NCBI RefSeq assembly: GCF_000687475.1
Contig: NW_025064823.1
Span: 1 to 64,000, forward strand
DNA: 64,000 bases
Reading direction: 5' to 3'
Source: Ustilaginoidea virens
Taxonomy: Eukaryota > Ascomycota > Sordariomycetes > Hypocreales > Clavicipitaceae
The position numbers and the translations under genes are program-made. This document shows, piece after piece, positions 19,910-30,438 of the stretch; within the stretch, counting starts at the first letter, position 1; each line of letters starts with the position of its first letter. The notes beneath the pieces are model-generated. The model was not told the DNA's origin. It did not search any database and saw only the letters and a list, made by a program, of their open reading frames with translations.

Positions 19910-20740
19910 AAAATGACAAATTTAAGAGTTTGAGGCTAGATCCTAATTGAATTAGAGGATTTACTTAGTTGAGTTTTTTTTAATAGTACATAAGTCACTT
20001 AAAAGTAAATTAGGTTGAAGTTAACTTTAATATTAATGCCAGACAAAGATCTTCTACATCTTATTCAAAATTATTTTGAAAATACGGAGTAGGAAGATGA
20101 AGTAAAGAAAGGAATAATTGTTGTGATTTTACCTAAGGCTTCTTAGGTAAAATAATTAAAGTATTACCTCCTTTCAACAAATATACATTATTTTTATGTT
20201 AAAAAAAACGGGATTAATTCTAAAAGAAAAAGAACATTTAACTGCTAAGGGTTAGCTTTAGCTAACCCTACTGCATAATATACAATCAATAGAGCTTCAA
20301 TAAATCCCTCTCGCCCTGGCATAACCAGAGCAAGGGTGGGTTAACTCCTTTATTCTTAGAAGCTTTTTTTATACTATACCTTATAAAAATTTAGCTTTTA
20401 AAAATACTGTTTACGCCCAGGATGGACTGTCTTTGTTTCAGTTTATGGTTCTTTTAAAATTCATATTAAAGAATGTTAATTACAAAAAATAGAGAATCGT
20501 GTATCTTTGTAATTACACAACATATTATTAAAAAGTTTTATAAATTAATTTAGAGTAGGTAAAACTTACAGAAATTACATTAAATATACATGTAAAAATT
20601 TACCTTTTGCCCTGACATAACCAGAGGTAGGGTAGAAATATTTGATATATATATATCTTATAATTGGAATTAAATCTAAAGATTGAGTGTATAAGGCTGA
20701 AATGATTAAACAGTAAGTTCATTTGAGGAAAAATATACTT
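19910..20740 (+). pseudogene. Decayed free-standing LAGLIDADG endonuclease relic
   Basis: Faint traces: LDPNWIRGFT (19938), KVNxVEVNFNINARQ (about 20008), a KEKEHLTA-like piece (20225), GWTVFVSVYGSFKIHI (about 20420, second motif), then FRVGKTYRNYIKYTCKN (20555). Stops and shifts throughout, with insertions of a GCCCTGxCATAACCAGAG unit at about 20312 and 20611. It lies outside any gene, between trnH and trnM. Confidence 0.6.
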
Positions 20741-20827
20741 AACTAGAATAAGTTGGAATAAAAATAGAAGAGCTTTAGCTCGCCCTGCAGTAGGCTCCGT
20801 TTACTAATTTATAATTATTACTTTATA

Positions 20828-20901
20828 AGCTTTAGTAGTTTAACGGTTAAAACCCCGACCTCATATGTTGGTAATGGAAGTTCGATTCTCCCCTAAAGCT
20901 A
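20828..20901 (+). tRNA. trnM: tRNA-Met (CAU)
   Basis: Acceptor AGCTTTA/TAAAGCT, anticodon stem CCGAC/GTTGG around CTCATAT. Third CAT tRNA, located just before nad2, its usual place in this gene order. Confidence 0.9.
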
Positions 20902-20947
20902 ACCTTATACATAGTAAGGTTGGATTTTTACAATATATATTTTAACT

Positions 20948-23900
20948 ATGTTAATTATTTCAATTATAGCACTTTTACTTTCTAACGCCGTCAATTTAAG
21001 ACGTGATATCTCTATTCTATATAATAGAATAGCTATGATTATATTAATGTATTGTATATTAAACGATATAACTTCTTTAAATGTAATTACTAATGGTATA
21101 GCTTTACATGGAGGTTTATTGTTCATTACTAATATAACACAAACATTTCATATTTTTTTATTTTTAATAAGTATATTAGTTATTACTTTAACTAGTTTTT
21201 ACCCTAGAAAAGTCTGAGTATCCGAATACTCAACATTAAAAGATTTAATCTTTAATAATTTTGTTTATTATAATACAAAGATAATAAATAAAATGGGGGA
21301 ACAATTTAAAATAATAGAATACCCTTTAGTATTACTTTTTATTATTACAGGTGCGACATTTTTAATGTCTACTAATGATTTAATCTCTATTTTTTTGGCT
21401 ATAGAATTACAAAGCTATGGATTATATATTCTAAGCACTATCTATAGAAACTCTGAACTTTCTACATCAGGAGGTTTAATGTATTTCCTTTTAGGGGGAC
21501 TAAGTTCTTGTTTTATCTTATTAGGTACAGCTTTAATATATGCTAATTTAGGTACTACAAGTCTTGACGGTTTATATATTGCAATAAAGATAAGTGATAC
21601 AAGTTTTCTAGGAGATAGTTGATATAATTCTAATTATATCAACTTATCTTTAGTTGTCTTTGTAATAGGATTTTTATTTAAGATTAGCGCAGCACCATTT
21701 CACTTTTGAGCGCCAGAAGTGAATGATGCAATACCTACAATCGTTACAACTTTTGTAGCTTTAATAGCGAAAATATCTATATTTATTTTATTATTACAAT
21801 TAGTTTACTATACCCATAGTAGTTTCGAAGCTCAGGCTACAGAAATGAGGTGAACATTTATCTTATTAATGAGTTCATTATTCTCATTAATAGTAGGAAC
21901 AGTTGTAGGTTTAACCCAATTTAGAATTAAAAGATTATTAGCTTATAGTACAATCTCTCATGTAGGATTTATCTTATTAGCATTAGGAATTTCTAGTGTT
22001 GAATCAACACAAGCATTCTTATTCTATTTAACACAATATATAATAAGTAACTTAAACGTATTTATTATATTAATTGCCATAGGTTTCTCTTTATATTGCT
22101 ACACTAGTGATAATAAAGAAGATGAAGAATTAATGGATAAAAGTAATTCTCCTATTCAATTAGTAAGTCAATTAAAAGGTTATTTTTATATAAACCCTGT
22201 ATTAGCTATAAGTTTAGCTATAACAATTTTCTCATTTGTAGGTGTACCTCCATTAGTGGGATTCTTCGGGAAACAGATGGTATTGAGTGCAGCTTTAGAT
22301 AAAGGATTAGTGTTCTTATCTTTAGTAGCTATATTAACAAGTGTAGTAGGTGGTATTTATTATTTAGGTATAATAAAAGAAATTTTCTTCACAAAACCAG
22401 ATTATAAAGTGAATACTTTATTAGAAAACTTAACATTAAAAGGTAATGTCTTGGACAGTAATAGAAATGTTGTTAGAAGTGTAAATTTTAAATATAATAA
22501 TATAGCTATCTCAAGTCCAATAGCTTTTGTTATATCTACTATAACATTAACAATATTATCATTTATATTTATAAATAAAGAATGGCTAAGCATGGGTAAA
22601 CAAAAATTATTGCCATTCTTTAATCAAATATATTTAAAAAGCTTGCGTAGGCGCAGCCTACTCAATAAATATATTAAATACTATATAAAAACTTATTCAA
22701 GAGTATTTATTAGTAATTATGCTACAAATACTAAGAATAACAACAATCAATCTATACATCCTTGATTTATTACAGGATTTACAGATGCAGAAGGTTCTTT
22801 TATTGGCGAAGCACACATTTAGAAAAAAATAAAGATAAATGAAGAGTAAGACCTACATTTCAAATTAAACTAGATATAAGAGATTTATCTTTATTAGAGA
22901 ATATTAAAGTATATTTTAATGATGTAGGTTCAATTAATATTTATAATCAAGAATGTGTTTATAAAGTAAGATCTTTAAAAGAAGTAGATATAATAGTAAA
23001 ACACTTTGATCAATATACTTTAATTACAAAAAAAAAAGCTGATTTTGAATTATTCAAATTAATTATTAATAAATTAAATAATAAAGAGCATTTAACTTCT
23101 GAAGGTTTACAAGAAATTATTAGTATATGTGTTTCAATGAACTTAGGTTTATCTTCAGTAATTAAAAAAAATTTTTCTCATATTATACCAGTAGCTAGAC
23201 CTTTAATTGAAAATATGGTAGTACCTCATCCTGAATGAGTGGCTGGCTTTGTATCGGGAGAAGGATCTTTTTCAATACATGTTGGTTCACAACCAGAAGA
23301 TAAATCAGTATCATTAAGTTTTAGAGTCTCTCAGCACAGTAAAGATGAACAATTATTGAAATCTTTTGTTGATTATTTTGGTTGTGGAAATTTTAATTAT
23401 CATAATAAAGAGAAAAAAGCTGTAATTTTTGTTGTTAGAAAATTTGTAGACATCAATTCTAAAATTATTCCTTTCTTTGAGAAATATAAAGTTCTAGGTG
23501 TTAAAAATAAAGATTTTTTAGACTGAATTGAAGCAGCAAAAGTAATAGAATCAAAAAATCATTTAACACCCTCTGCCCCCGGACTCAGCCGGTGGCGAGG
23601 CCGAGGGGCGGAAGGATATAAAAGAATATATAAAATAAAAGAAAATATGAACTCTTATAGAGTTTAAATACCATATATGGATTGCCCCTTGATATAATAT
23701 ACAACTTGTGTATTATAACTTGAAATTGGATAAATTGCAAGAAGAGTTATTAAAATAAAGAACATGCAGCGAAGTTTAATATAGTAAGCTTATTATATTA
23801 AAACCGTTCAACGACTAAATTACCTATATTAAGCTCGTTTTAATATAGGTAGGAAATATCCAATATTACTTTAAGTAATAAAGACATAGTCTGAACAATA

Positions 23901-23983
23901 TAGCAATATATTGAAATATTAATAATTATTATTAATAATTAACAATATTGACCATATTGGTACAAATTTTATTTAACAGTTAA
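20948..23983 (+). CDS. nad2: NADH dehydrogenase subunit 2, two exons
   Basis: Exons 20948-22597 and 23951-23983; 560 codons plus stop. Proton-pumping antiporter-like membrane subunit of complex I. Conserved stretches: [38 protein letters not shown] (UGA Trp), [33 protein letters not shown]. The intron follows SMG; exon 2 is only 33 bases ([10 protein letters not shown]). The splice was chosen because it restores the usual ILVQ C-terminus, with T before and G at the end of the intron. The stop TAA is directly followed by the nad3 ATG, with no spacer. Confidence 0.93.
22598..23667 (+). pseudogene. LAGLIDADG endonuclease fused to nad2 exon 1, frame broken
   Basis: The frame runs on from nad2 through a basic linker into motif 1 [12 protein letters not shown] (about 22764-22800), then hits TAG at 22820. 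Removing the 8 bases GGCGAAGC (22805-22812) would restore the frame that continues to the end. Motif 2 is [14 protein letters not shown] (from 23239). Near the C-terminus, 42 GC-rich bases (23569-23610) are inserted in frame between HLT and EGYKR. As written it gives no two-domain protein; unless a programmed shift exists it is a recent pseudogene. Confidence 0.8.
23569..23610. repeat. GC cluster inserted in the nad2 intron ORF
   Basis: About 80% GC in a mostly AT genome, with a self-complementary look (CCCTCTGCCCC ... GGCCGAGGGGCGG). Exactly 14 codons, so it keeps the frame. Confidence 0.85.
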
Positions 23984-25695
23984 ATGAGTAGCGTAACTTT
24001 TTTATTTATTCTAGTATGTACTATAGCTATATTATTTTTAGTGCTTAATTTCGTATTAGCTCCACATAACCCTAAAATTTGATTAGGGAAATCAAAAGAA
24101 GGGGAAAAACTATCAAATTCCGGGAAAGCCTTAAAGCTTCTGGTACTAAGCTATAGTCGAAAGGCTATAAGTGGCTGAACTAATTACTCAGGTATAGTAA
24201 CAAGCCAGAAGATCTACGAAAGTTTAATAGGTAACCGTGGATCTAAGTCAGTAATGTGTGAAAACACTACTGTAAAAGAGCAACGAGTAGACGGTAGTTG
24301 CATTGAATTTGTTCACAAGAAAAATTACTCAATGTTAAGGTATACTCTAGTGGGCTTCGAAAGAAGTTATCCGACCAAAATCCCTTCTAACTTTATAAAT
24401 TTGTGCGCTGGCACTAGAAATTTTTGTACCTTAGAATCTAAATTAAATCCTTTTTACGTCACAGGTTTTGTAGATGGTGAAGGTTCTTTTATATTAACTA
24501 TAATAAGAGATAATAAATATAAATCAGGTTGACGTGTAGCATGTAGATTTGTAATAAGTTTACATAAAAAAGATTTAAAGTTATTAAATAACATTAAAGA
24601 ATTTTTTGGTACAGGTAGTGTATTTGTTATGTCTAAGGACTCTGCACAATATCGTGTTGAATCTTTAGCAGGTTTAGATATTATAATTAATCATTTTGAG
24701 AAATACCCTTTAATTACACAAAAACAAGCAGATTATAAGTTATTTAAATTAGCCCATGGTTTAATCAAAAACAAAAGCCATCTTACTCAAGATGGGTTGT
24801 TAAAACTTGTAGCTTTAAAAGCTGTAATAAATAATGGGATGAATAATGATTTAAGTATTGCTTTCCCTGATCTTGATACTGTTTTAAGACCTGAAGTACA
24901 ACTACCTAAAATTATGGATCCTAATTGATTATCAGGATTTGTAGAAGCAGAGGGTTGTTTTAGTCTTGTTATTTTTAAGAATAAAACATCTAAATATGGT
25001 GAAGCAGTTAAATTAAGTTTTATTATAACTCAAAGTATTAGAGATGAATGTCTAATAAAAAGTTTAATAGGATATTTAGGGTGTGGTAATACAAGTTTAG
25101 ATTCTAGAGGTACTATTGATTTTAAAATAACGAATTTTTCTAGCTTAAGAGACATTATTCTCCCTTTTTTCGCTAAATATCCTTTAAAAGGTAATAAAAG
25201 TTTAGACTTCTCAGATTTTAGTGAAGTAATAAGATTAATGGAAAATAAATCGCATTGAACTTTAGAAGGATTGAATAAAATAAAACAAATCCGTAATAAA
25301 ATGAATACGAATAGAAAATAAGTTTAAATTCAATATATTAATTTATAAATATGAGAAATTTGGTTTAAACGTATCAAGAAAAATATAGTATATTTGAATG
25401 TGGTTTTCATAGTTTCTTAGGTCAAAATAGAGCTCAATTCGGTGTTAAATTCTTTATATTTGCATTAGTATATCTAATATTAGATTTAGAAATATTAGTT
25501 ATCTATCCTTTTGGTATGAGTGGCTATGAAAATGGTATATACGGTTTAATTATAGTATTACTATTTATTGGTATCATTACAACAGGATTCGTATTCGAAT
25601 TAGGTAAAGGAGCTTTAAAAATAGATAGTAGACAATCATACATCTATTTTAACAAATCCAAAAAATTTGTTAATACATTCATAGAAAACAAATAG
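23984..25695 (+). CDS. nad3: NADH dehydrogenase subunit 3, two exons
   Basis: Exons 23984-24073 and 25372-25695; 137 codons plus stop. Complex I membrane-arm subunit at the quinone junction. Exon 1 is the first helix up to LAPHNP; exon 2 begins [15 protein letters not shown] with the conserved quinone-site Cys loop, then [20 protein letters not shown]. The intron splits the HNP-YQEKY loop. It abuts the nad2 stop, so the two are almost certainly cotranscribed. Confidence 0.94.
24074..25321 (+). CDS. Double-motif LAGLIDADG endonuclease fused to nad3 exon 1
   Basis: The frame is open without a break from the nad3 ATG through the intron core to TAA 25319, counting UGA as Trp. Motif 1 [14 protein letters not shown] lies near 24461-24500; motif 2 [14 protein letters not shown] near 24929. 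The core-encoded peptide [10 protein letters not shown] is shared with the nad5 intron protein. Likely made as a fusion and processed, or from internal ATGs such as 24253 or 24331. No lesion. Confidence 0.88.
24074..25371 (+). mobile_element. nad3 intron 1, group I
   Basis: Core ACTATCAAATTCCGGG near 24109, GTGGATCTAAGTCAGTAATG near 24237, and the GAGCAACGAGTAGACGG block. Exon CCCT pairs with intron AGGG to form P1. Same family as rnl introns 2 and 3 and nad5 intron 1. Confidence 0.88.
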
Positions 25696-25800
25696 TATAT
25701 TAGTTTATATTAATATATATACAACTCAAATCTTAATGATTATTCTTATTTTGTGAAATAGATATTTCTAACCTCTGCCCCTTAAGGGTAAAAAAGCTGA

Positions 25801-26195
<395 letters not shown>

Positions 26196-26201
<6 letters not shown>

Positions 26202-26522
26202 CTTAAATTAAACTCTATATGTAAATCTATGGCATGGGTAGGTACTGTACACGGCTATAAAGTCTTTTATGTAAGAACTACCTGTACACAAAAATATGTA
26301 AAAGTTAATAAAAATATTAAAGATATTAATCAAAAAATTGATCCATTCTATGATAATATGGAAAAGACTAATATAGATAATAATATAATTATTGATATGC
26401 AAAATTCATTTAAAGAAGTTAAAAATTCTCTTAATGAATTATTAAATATAAGTAAAAAGTATTGAGATAAACCTAACGAAAATGTTGGTGCTTTGCCTGA
26501 AAATTTTAGTATATTATTATAA
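26196..26522 (+). CDS. Hypothetical ORF, inserted between atp9 and cox2
   Basis: 108 codons, one Trp-UGA. No family recognised. It begins MKLKLN, close to cox2's MKNLLN, and sits behind a copy of the cox2 leader, so its start region may have come with the duplication. The middle is hydrophilic and probably helical (KNIKDINQKIDPFYDNME). It may be the N-terminal part of a longer gene whose rest is the membrane segment at 26595-26937. Confidence 0.5.
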
Positions 26523-26594
26523 TTCCATGAAAAATTCAGCAGGGCTTTTTAAATAGCTCTAAAAATAACTGACAAAGTAAAAAAAAATTTTTTT

Positions 26595-26937
26595 AAGTCA
26601 ATTTGAAAGTTCTATATATGAATTAGCTGATGTTAATTATGTAATAAAATTAATTAATCAATTCAATAATTATTTATCAAATTTAAGTATAACAGAAATT
26701 TGTTTGGTTATTAATATGAGTAGTTGTATTTTGGTTTTAACTTGTCTTGTTACGATATTATTTGTAGATAATAAGAAATTAATACGTTTGTTGAATTTAA
26801 CGTAGAAAAATACTAAATTAGCTTCTTCTATTAGATTAAGTGTTAAATTACAACTTACTTATAGATTTACTAACACTTTACTTATTATCATTGCTTTATT
26901 ATTAATGATTATTATAACATTAGTCAATGGGTATTAA
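26595..26937 (+). pseudogene. Membrane-protein fragment, one stop
   Basis: Reads FESSIYELADVNYVIKLI, then a membrane helix (SSCILVLTCLVTILFV), a TAG near 26802, and a second helix (TLLIIIALLLMIIITLVNGY). The two C-terminal helices with a basic loop resemble the end of the ORF at 40420 in topology; sequence identity is too weak to call homology by eye. Confidence 0.5.
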
Positions 26938-27000
26938 TATGTCAAAGATATTGACTAACTATATTAATACTTTTTTAAATAATAAATAATCATTGTATTC

Positions 27001-27189
27001 GGTTTAAGAATGTCATTACTTTTATTATACATTCCAGAATATGTATTAATTAAAGATTTTTTAAATATAAGGGTAGGGTGGGTAGGGATGTTAGTATAAC
27101 TAGCAGCAAAAAATAAACAATTCTACAAAGTATATATTATTTCTTATTATATACATAATTAGAAATTTCATTATTATAACTTTATGAAA
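27001..27189. repeat. Duplicated atp9 tail / cox2 leader, copy 2
   Basis: Degenerate atp9 C-terminal codons (ATGTCATTACTTTTATTATA, then ATTCCAGAATATGTATTAAT), then the spacer shared with copy 1, ending at the cox2 ATG. The atp9 part is no longer used. Confidence 0.85.
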
Positions 27190-29863
27190 AATTTATTAAA
27201 TACATTTGTACAATTTGACGCACCTGTAGCTTGAGGTATTTACTTCCAAGACAGTGCTACTCCTCAAATGGAAGGATTAATAGAATTACATGATAACATT
27301 ATGTACTACTTAGTATTAATCTTATTCGTTGTGGGATGAGTATTATTCTCAATAATAAGAAACTTTGCAGCAGCAAAAGCACCTATATCTCATAAATATT
27401 TAAATCACGGTACTTTAATCGAATTAATCTGAACTATAACACCTGCTGTTATATTAATCTTAATCGCATTTCCTTCATTTAAATTATTATATTTAATGGA
27501 TGAAGTAAATGATCCATCCATGACTGTTTTAGCTGAAGGTCACCAATGATATTGAAGCTACCAATACCCAGATTTTCTAGATTCTAATGAAGAATTTATT
27601 GAATTTGATTCATATATCATTCCTGAATCTGACTTAGAAGACGGGGGATTAAGAATGTTAGAAGTAGATAACAGAGTCATAGTTCCTGAATTAACACATA
27701 TCAGATTTGTTATAACATCTGGAGACGTTATACACTCATTCGCATGTCCCTCACTAGGTATAAAAACTGATGCATACCCTGGGAGATTAAATCAAGTATC
27801 CATATTTATTAATAGAGAAGGAGTATTCTATGGTCTTATTGAACAATGGCCAAAACTGTAGTGAACCTAAGGTTAAAAATCATCAAATTGACGGGAACAT
27901 CCTAAAGCTATCTAAACCAAGTAAGTATGGTAACATAACTTATGGCTCAGGTAATGACTCGAGGTATGGTAAAATCTAGATAGATAATTTTATGGACAAT
28001 CCGCAGCCAAGTACTAACTGCCCAATCCTAAGGGTAAGGGTATGCAGTTCATCGACTAGACGGTGATTGGTGTTATTATTATTAATAATGCTTAAGATAT
28101 AGTCAGACCCTACTTGAAAAAGTACAGAGAAATATGAATATTAGTATTTTTTGTAAAATAGATATATATTGATTCGTTAATTATATTTAGGGATTTCTAC
28201 AATAGTTTGCTAAACTTATTTTAATGTAAAATAAAAATCAAGACAAGAAACACTTGTCTTTCAAATGAAAGATTATTGTAGTATTGCAAGATACAATTAG
28301 TAAAAGTGTTTTGAATAATCACTTTATATTAGATAAACGTGTATGATTAGGTTCTATAGGAGCTGTATCTTTAACTAGATACTTTAGCTCAAATAGATCT
28401 TTTAATTCTATTAGACCTTTATTAAATAACCCTGAATCCTTAGTGTTAGAACATATAAATAGTGAAAAACCTACTACTTCGTCGGTTATCAATAAAGTAT
28501 TATTAAATCAAAATTTAAGAGTAACTGATTCAAAATTAGAAGAATTATTAAAAGTTAAAGGTATTGAAATTGACCTACCTATATTGACACCGGAAAATCA
28601 TAAACTTTTAGATGAATTAACAGGTAAATCTAAATATAAAGGTTTCTCAGGTGTATATATCTTTATACATAGAGATTCAAATCATAAATATGTAGGTTCA
28701 TCTAATTTACTAAGACGTAGATTGGATTACTATTTCAAAGGAGATTTTCCTTTAGTAGGTAAATTTTTGCCTTTACTTCATAAAGAAGGACTAAAAGCTT
28801 TTAAATTAATAATATTCAAATTAGATAATAAAAAATTTAGTACTCAAGACTCTTTAATATTAGAACAGTATTATTTATTAGATAAAGAATTTAATTTAAA
28901 TACACTAAGAGTTGTAAATGCAGGATCTTCAAAAGGTGATCCTGTTTATGTTTATGATCTAGCATGTAGTACTCTTTATTATCAAGCTAAATCAAAAATA
29001 GAATTAAAAAGAATATTAAAAATACATACAGAAACTAGTAAAAAATATGTTGATTCAAAAATACCATATCTTAATAAATTCTTATTATTAAGTTATCCTA
29101 TCCCTACTGCTTTAATAAGCAATATTTCTATACAAGATTTAGTAGATATGATGCAAAAAGAAAGACAAAATATGTATAAATTAGGTACTCGTAGAAGTAT
29201 TTCAGTAGAATTAGTAATTAAAAAAGGAAATACATTTATAAATTCTTGAGATCATACTTTAAATTTTGATTCTTTAACATCTTGTATTGAATATTTAAGA
29301 AAATTAGGTTTAACTATTAAAAGAGACACTCTAACTAAATATATAAAAGATGAAAAAGTATTTCATAATTTCTTGTGTAAATACTCGGAAAATACTTTAC
29401 CTGATAATTTTGAAGAAGTAGGATTAATCATTGATGAATATAAAAAATTCAAAGATAAAGACTTAGATTCACTAAAAATTAATAAAAAAAAATAAACCTA
29501 TATTAGTAAAAGGAGAAGATTTGGAGTAAGAATTTGAAAGTATTATTGATATAATTAAATACTTTGATACTCTAAACATTAAGCTAGATAGAAAATCTTT
29601 ATACCTTCGTTTAAAAGACGGTAAGATATATAAAGATTATTACTTTTCTTTTAAATAACTAGAGATAATAAAAAATCTTTTCTTTAATTAATATAATATA
29701 ACGCTAATTTAATAAGTTAGCTAAAAATTCATACCTTACATTAAATAAACGTAGAGACAACTTGCAATGTTCAGAAATATGTGGAATCTTACATAGTTCA
29801 ATGCCTATAGTTATAGAATCTGTAAATATAGACAAATTTGTACATTGATTATATAACGCTTAA
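27184..29863 (+). CDS. cox2: Cytochrome c oxidase subunit 2, two exons
   Basis: Exons 27184-27834 and 29765-29863; 249 codons plus stop. Carries the CuA centre that accepts electrons from cytochrome c. Two N-terminal membrane helices, the aromatic GHQWYWSYQYPDF loop (UGA Trp), H in [14 protein letters not shown], and in exon 2 [13 protein letters not shown] with the CuA ligands Cys, Glu, Cys, His and Met. The intron splits GVFYG-QCSE inside the CuA loop. Exon 2 ends HWLYNA. Confidence 0.95.
27835..29764 (+). mobile_element. cox2 intron 1, group I, with GIY-YIG ORF
   Basis: Core first: CATCAAATTGACGGGAACAT near 27871, GGTAATGACTCGAGGTATGG near 27950, CATCGACTAGACGGTG near 28051, AAGATATAGTCAGACC near 28092. 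Very close to the core of rnl intron 1. Confidence 0.88.
28263..29495 (+). CDS. GIY-YIG endonuclease, cox2 intron 1
   Basis: About 410 codons, start uncertain (frame open from about 28263; GTG at 28443 is a conservative choice). The GIY-YIG variant is SGVYIFIH...KYVGSS (about 28648-28700), then [20 protein letters not shown]-terminal NUMOD1-like segment [20 protein letters not shown] (about 29272). The stop at 29493 follows a run of nine A. In the next frame a second NUMOD-like repeat continues ([20 protein letters not shown] to YYFSFK, end 29657), so the protein may have lost its tail by a one-base change in the A run. Confidence 0.82.
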
Positions 29864-29915
29864 TAAAAAAAAATATATAGCATATTTTTAACTAATAAAT
29901 TGTTATTAGTTAAAA

Positions 29916-29988
29916 AGAGGTGTTAGTTTAATGGAAAAACATGATGTTACGGCCATCACTATCGTAGTTCGAATCTATGATGCCTCTA
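29916..29988 (+). tRNA. trnR: tRNA-Arg (ACG)
   Basis: Acceptor AGAGGTG/TGCCTCT; anticodon ACG in loop TACGGCC; T-arm CGTAG-TTCGAAT-CTATG. Between cox2 and nad4L. Confidence 0.85.
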
Positions 29989-30039
29989 GTTTAGTATCAC
30001 ATAAGATATCTAGACTAAACATTTTAAGGCCTCGGCGCA

Positions 30040-30131
30040 GAGCTAGAGTCCTCTTTTCACTTCTTAGTTTTACCACCCTACACGAGTCCTAGCTTGCGCA
30101 GGTAGAGGGAAGTAAAAACTAAGAAGGTCGG
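30040..30131. repeat. Compound hairpin repeat, family A, with an AGCTTGCGC unit in the loop
   Basis: CTTCTTAGTTTTACCACCCT ... GGGAAGTAAAAACTAAGAAG with TAGCTTGCGCAGG inside: one palindrome apparently inserted within another. In the trnR-nad4L spacer. Confidence 0.75.
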
Positions 30132-30168
30132 AAGTAGAATATTTTGATTTAATATTTAATTAAAAATA

Positions 30169-30438
30169 ATGAGTTTAACTTTAGTACTTTTTTTAATAGG
30201 AATTTTAGGGTTCGTATTTAATAGAAAAAATATAATATTAATGCTTATTTCTATAGAAATAATGCTATTATCTATAACTTTCCTAATATTAATAAGTTCT
30301 ATTAATCTTGATGATATAATAGGACAAACATATGCTATATACATTATAGTAGTTGCCGGCGCAGAATCTGCTTTAGGTTTGGCTATTTTAGTAGCCTTTT
30401 ATAGACTAAGAGGAAATATCGCAATAGAATATAAATAA
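30169..30438 (+). CDS. nad4L: NADH dehydrogenase subunit 4L
   Basis: 89 residues, three membrane helices. Conserved [15 protein letters not shown] with the buried Glu, and [20 protein letters not shown] with the second Glu of the proton path. Complex I membrane arm. Stop TAA 30436-30438 overlaps the nad5 ATG by one base (TAATG), the usual fungal arrangement, implying coupled translation. Confidence 0.96.
   Translation: MSLTLVLFLIGILGFVFNRKNIILMLISIEIMLLSITFLILISSINLDDIIGQTYAIYIIVVAGAESALGLAILVAFYRLRGNIAIEYK

Larger units (their letters stand above)
22598..23950 (+). mobile_element. nad2 intron 1, group I, core after the ORF
   Basis: The ORF comes first; core elements follow: AATTGCAAGAAGAG near 23731, CCGTTCAACGACTAAATTAC near 23802, and AGACATAGTCTGAAC near 23881. 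It lies in the last codons of nad2. Confidence 0.85.

Noticed and set aside
20948..22765. nad2 with a long C-terminal extension
   Set aside because: The extension is the intron-encoded endonuclease; the true C-terminus ([10 protein letters not shown]) lies at 23951-23983 after the intron.
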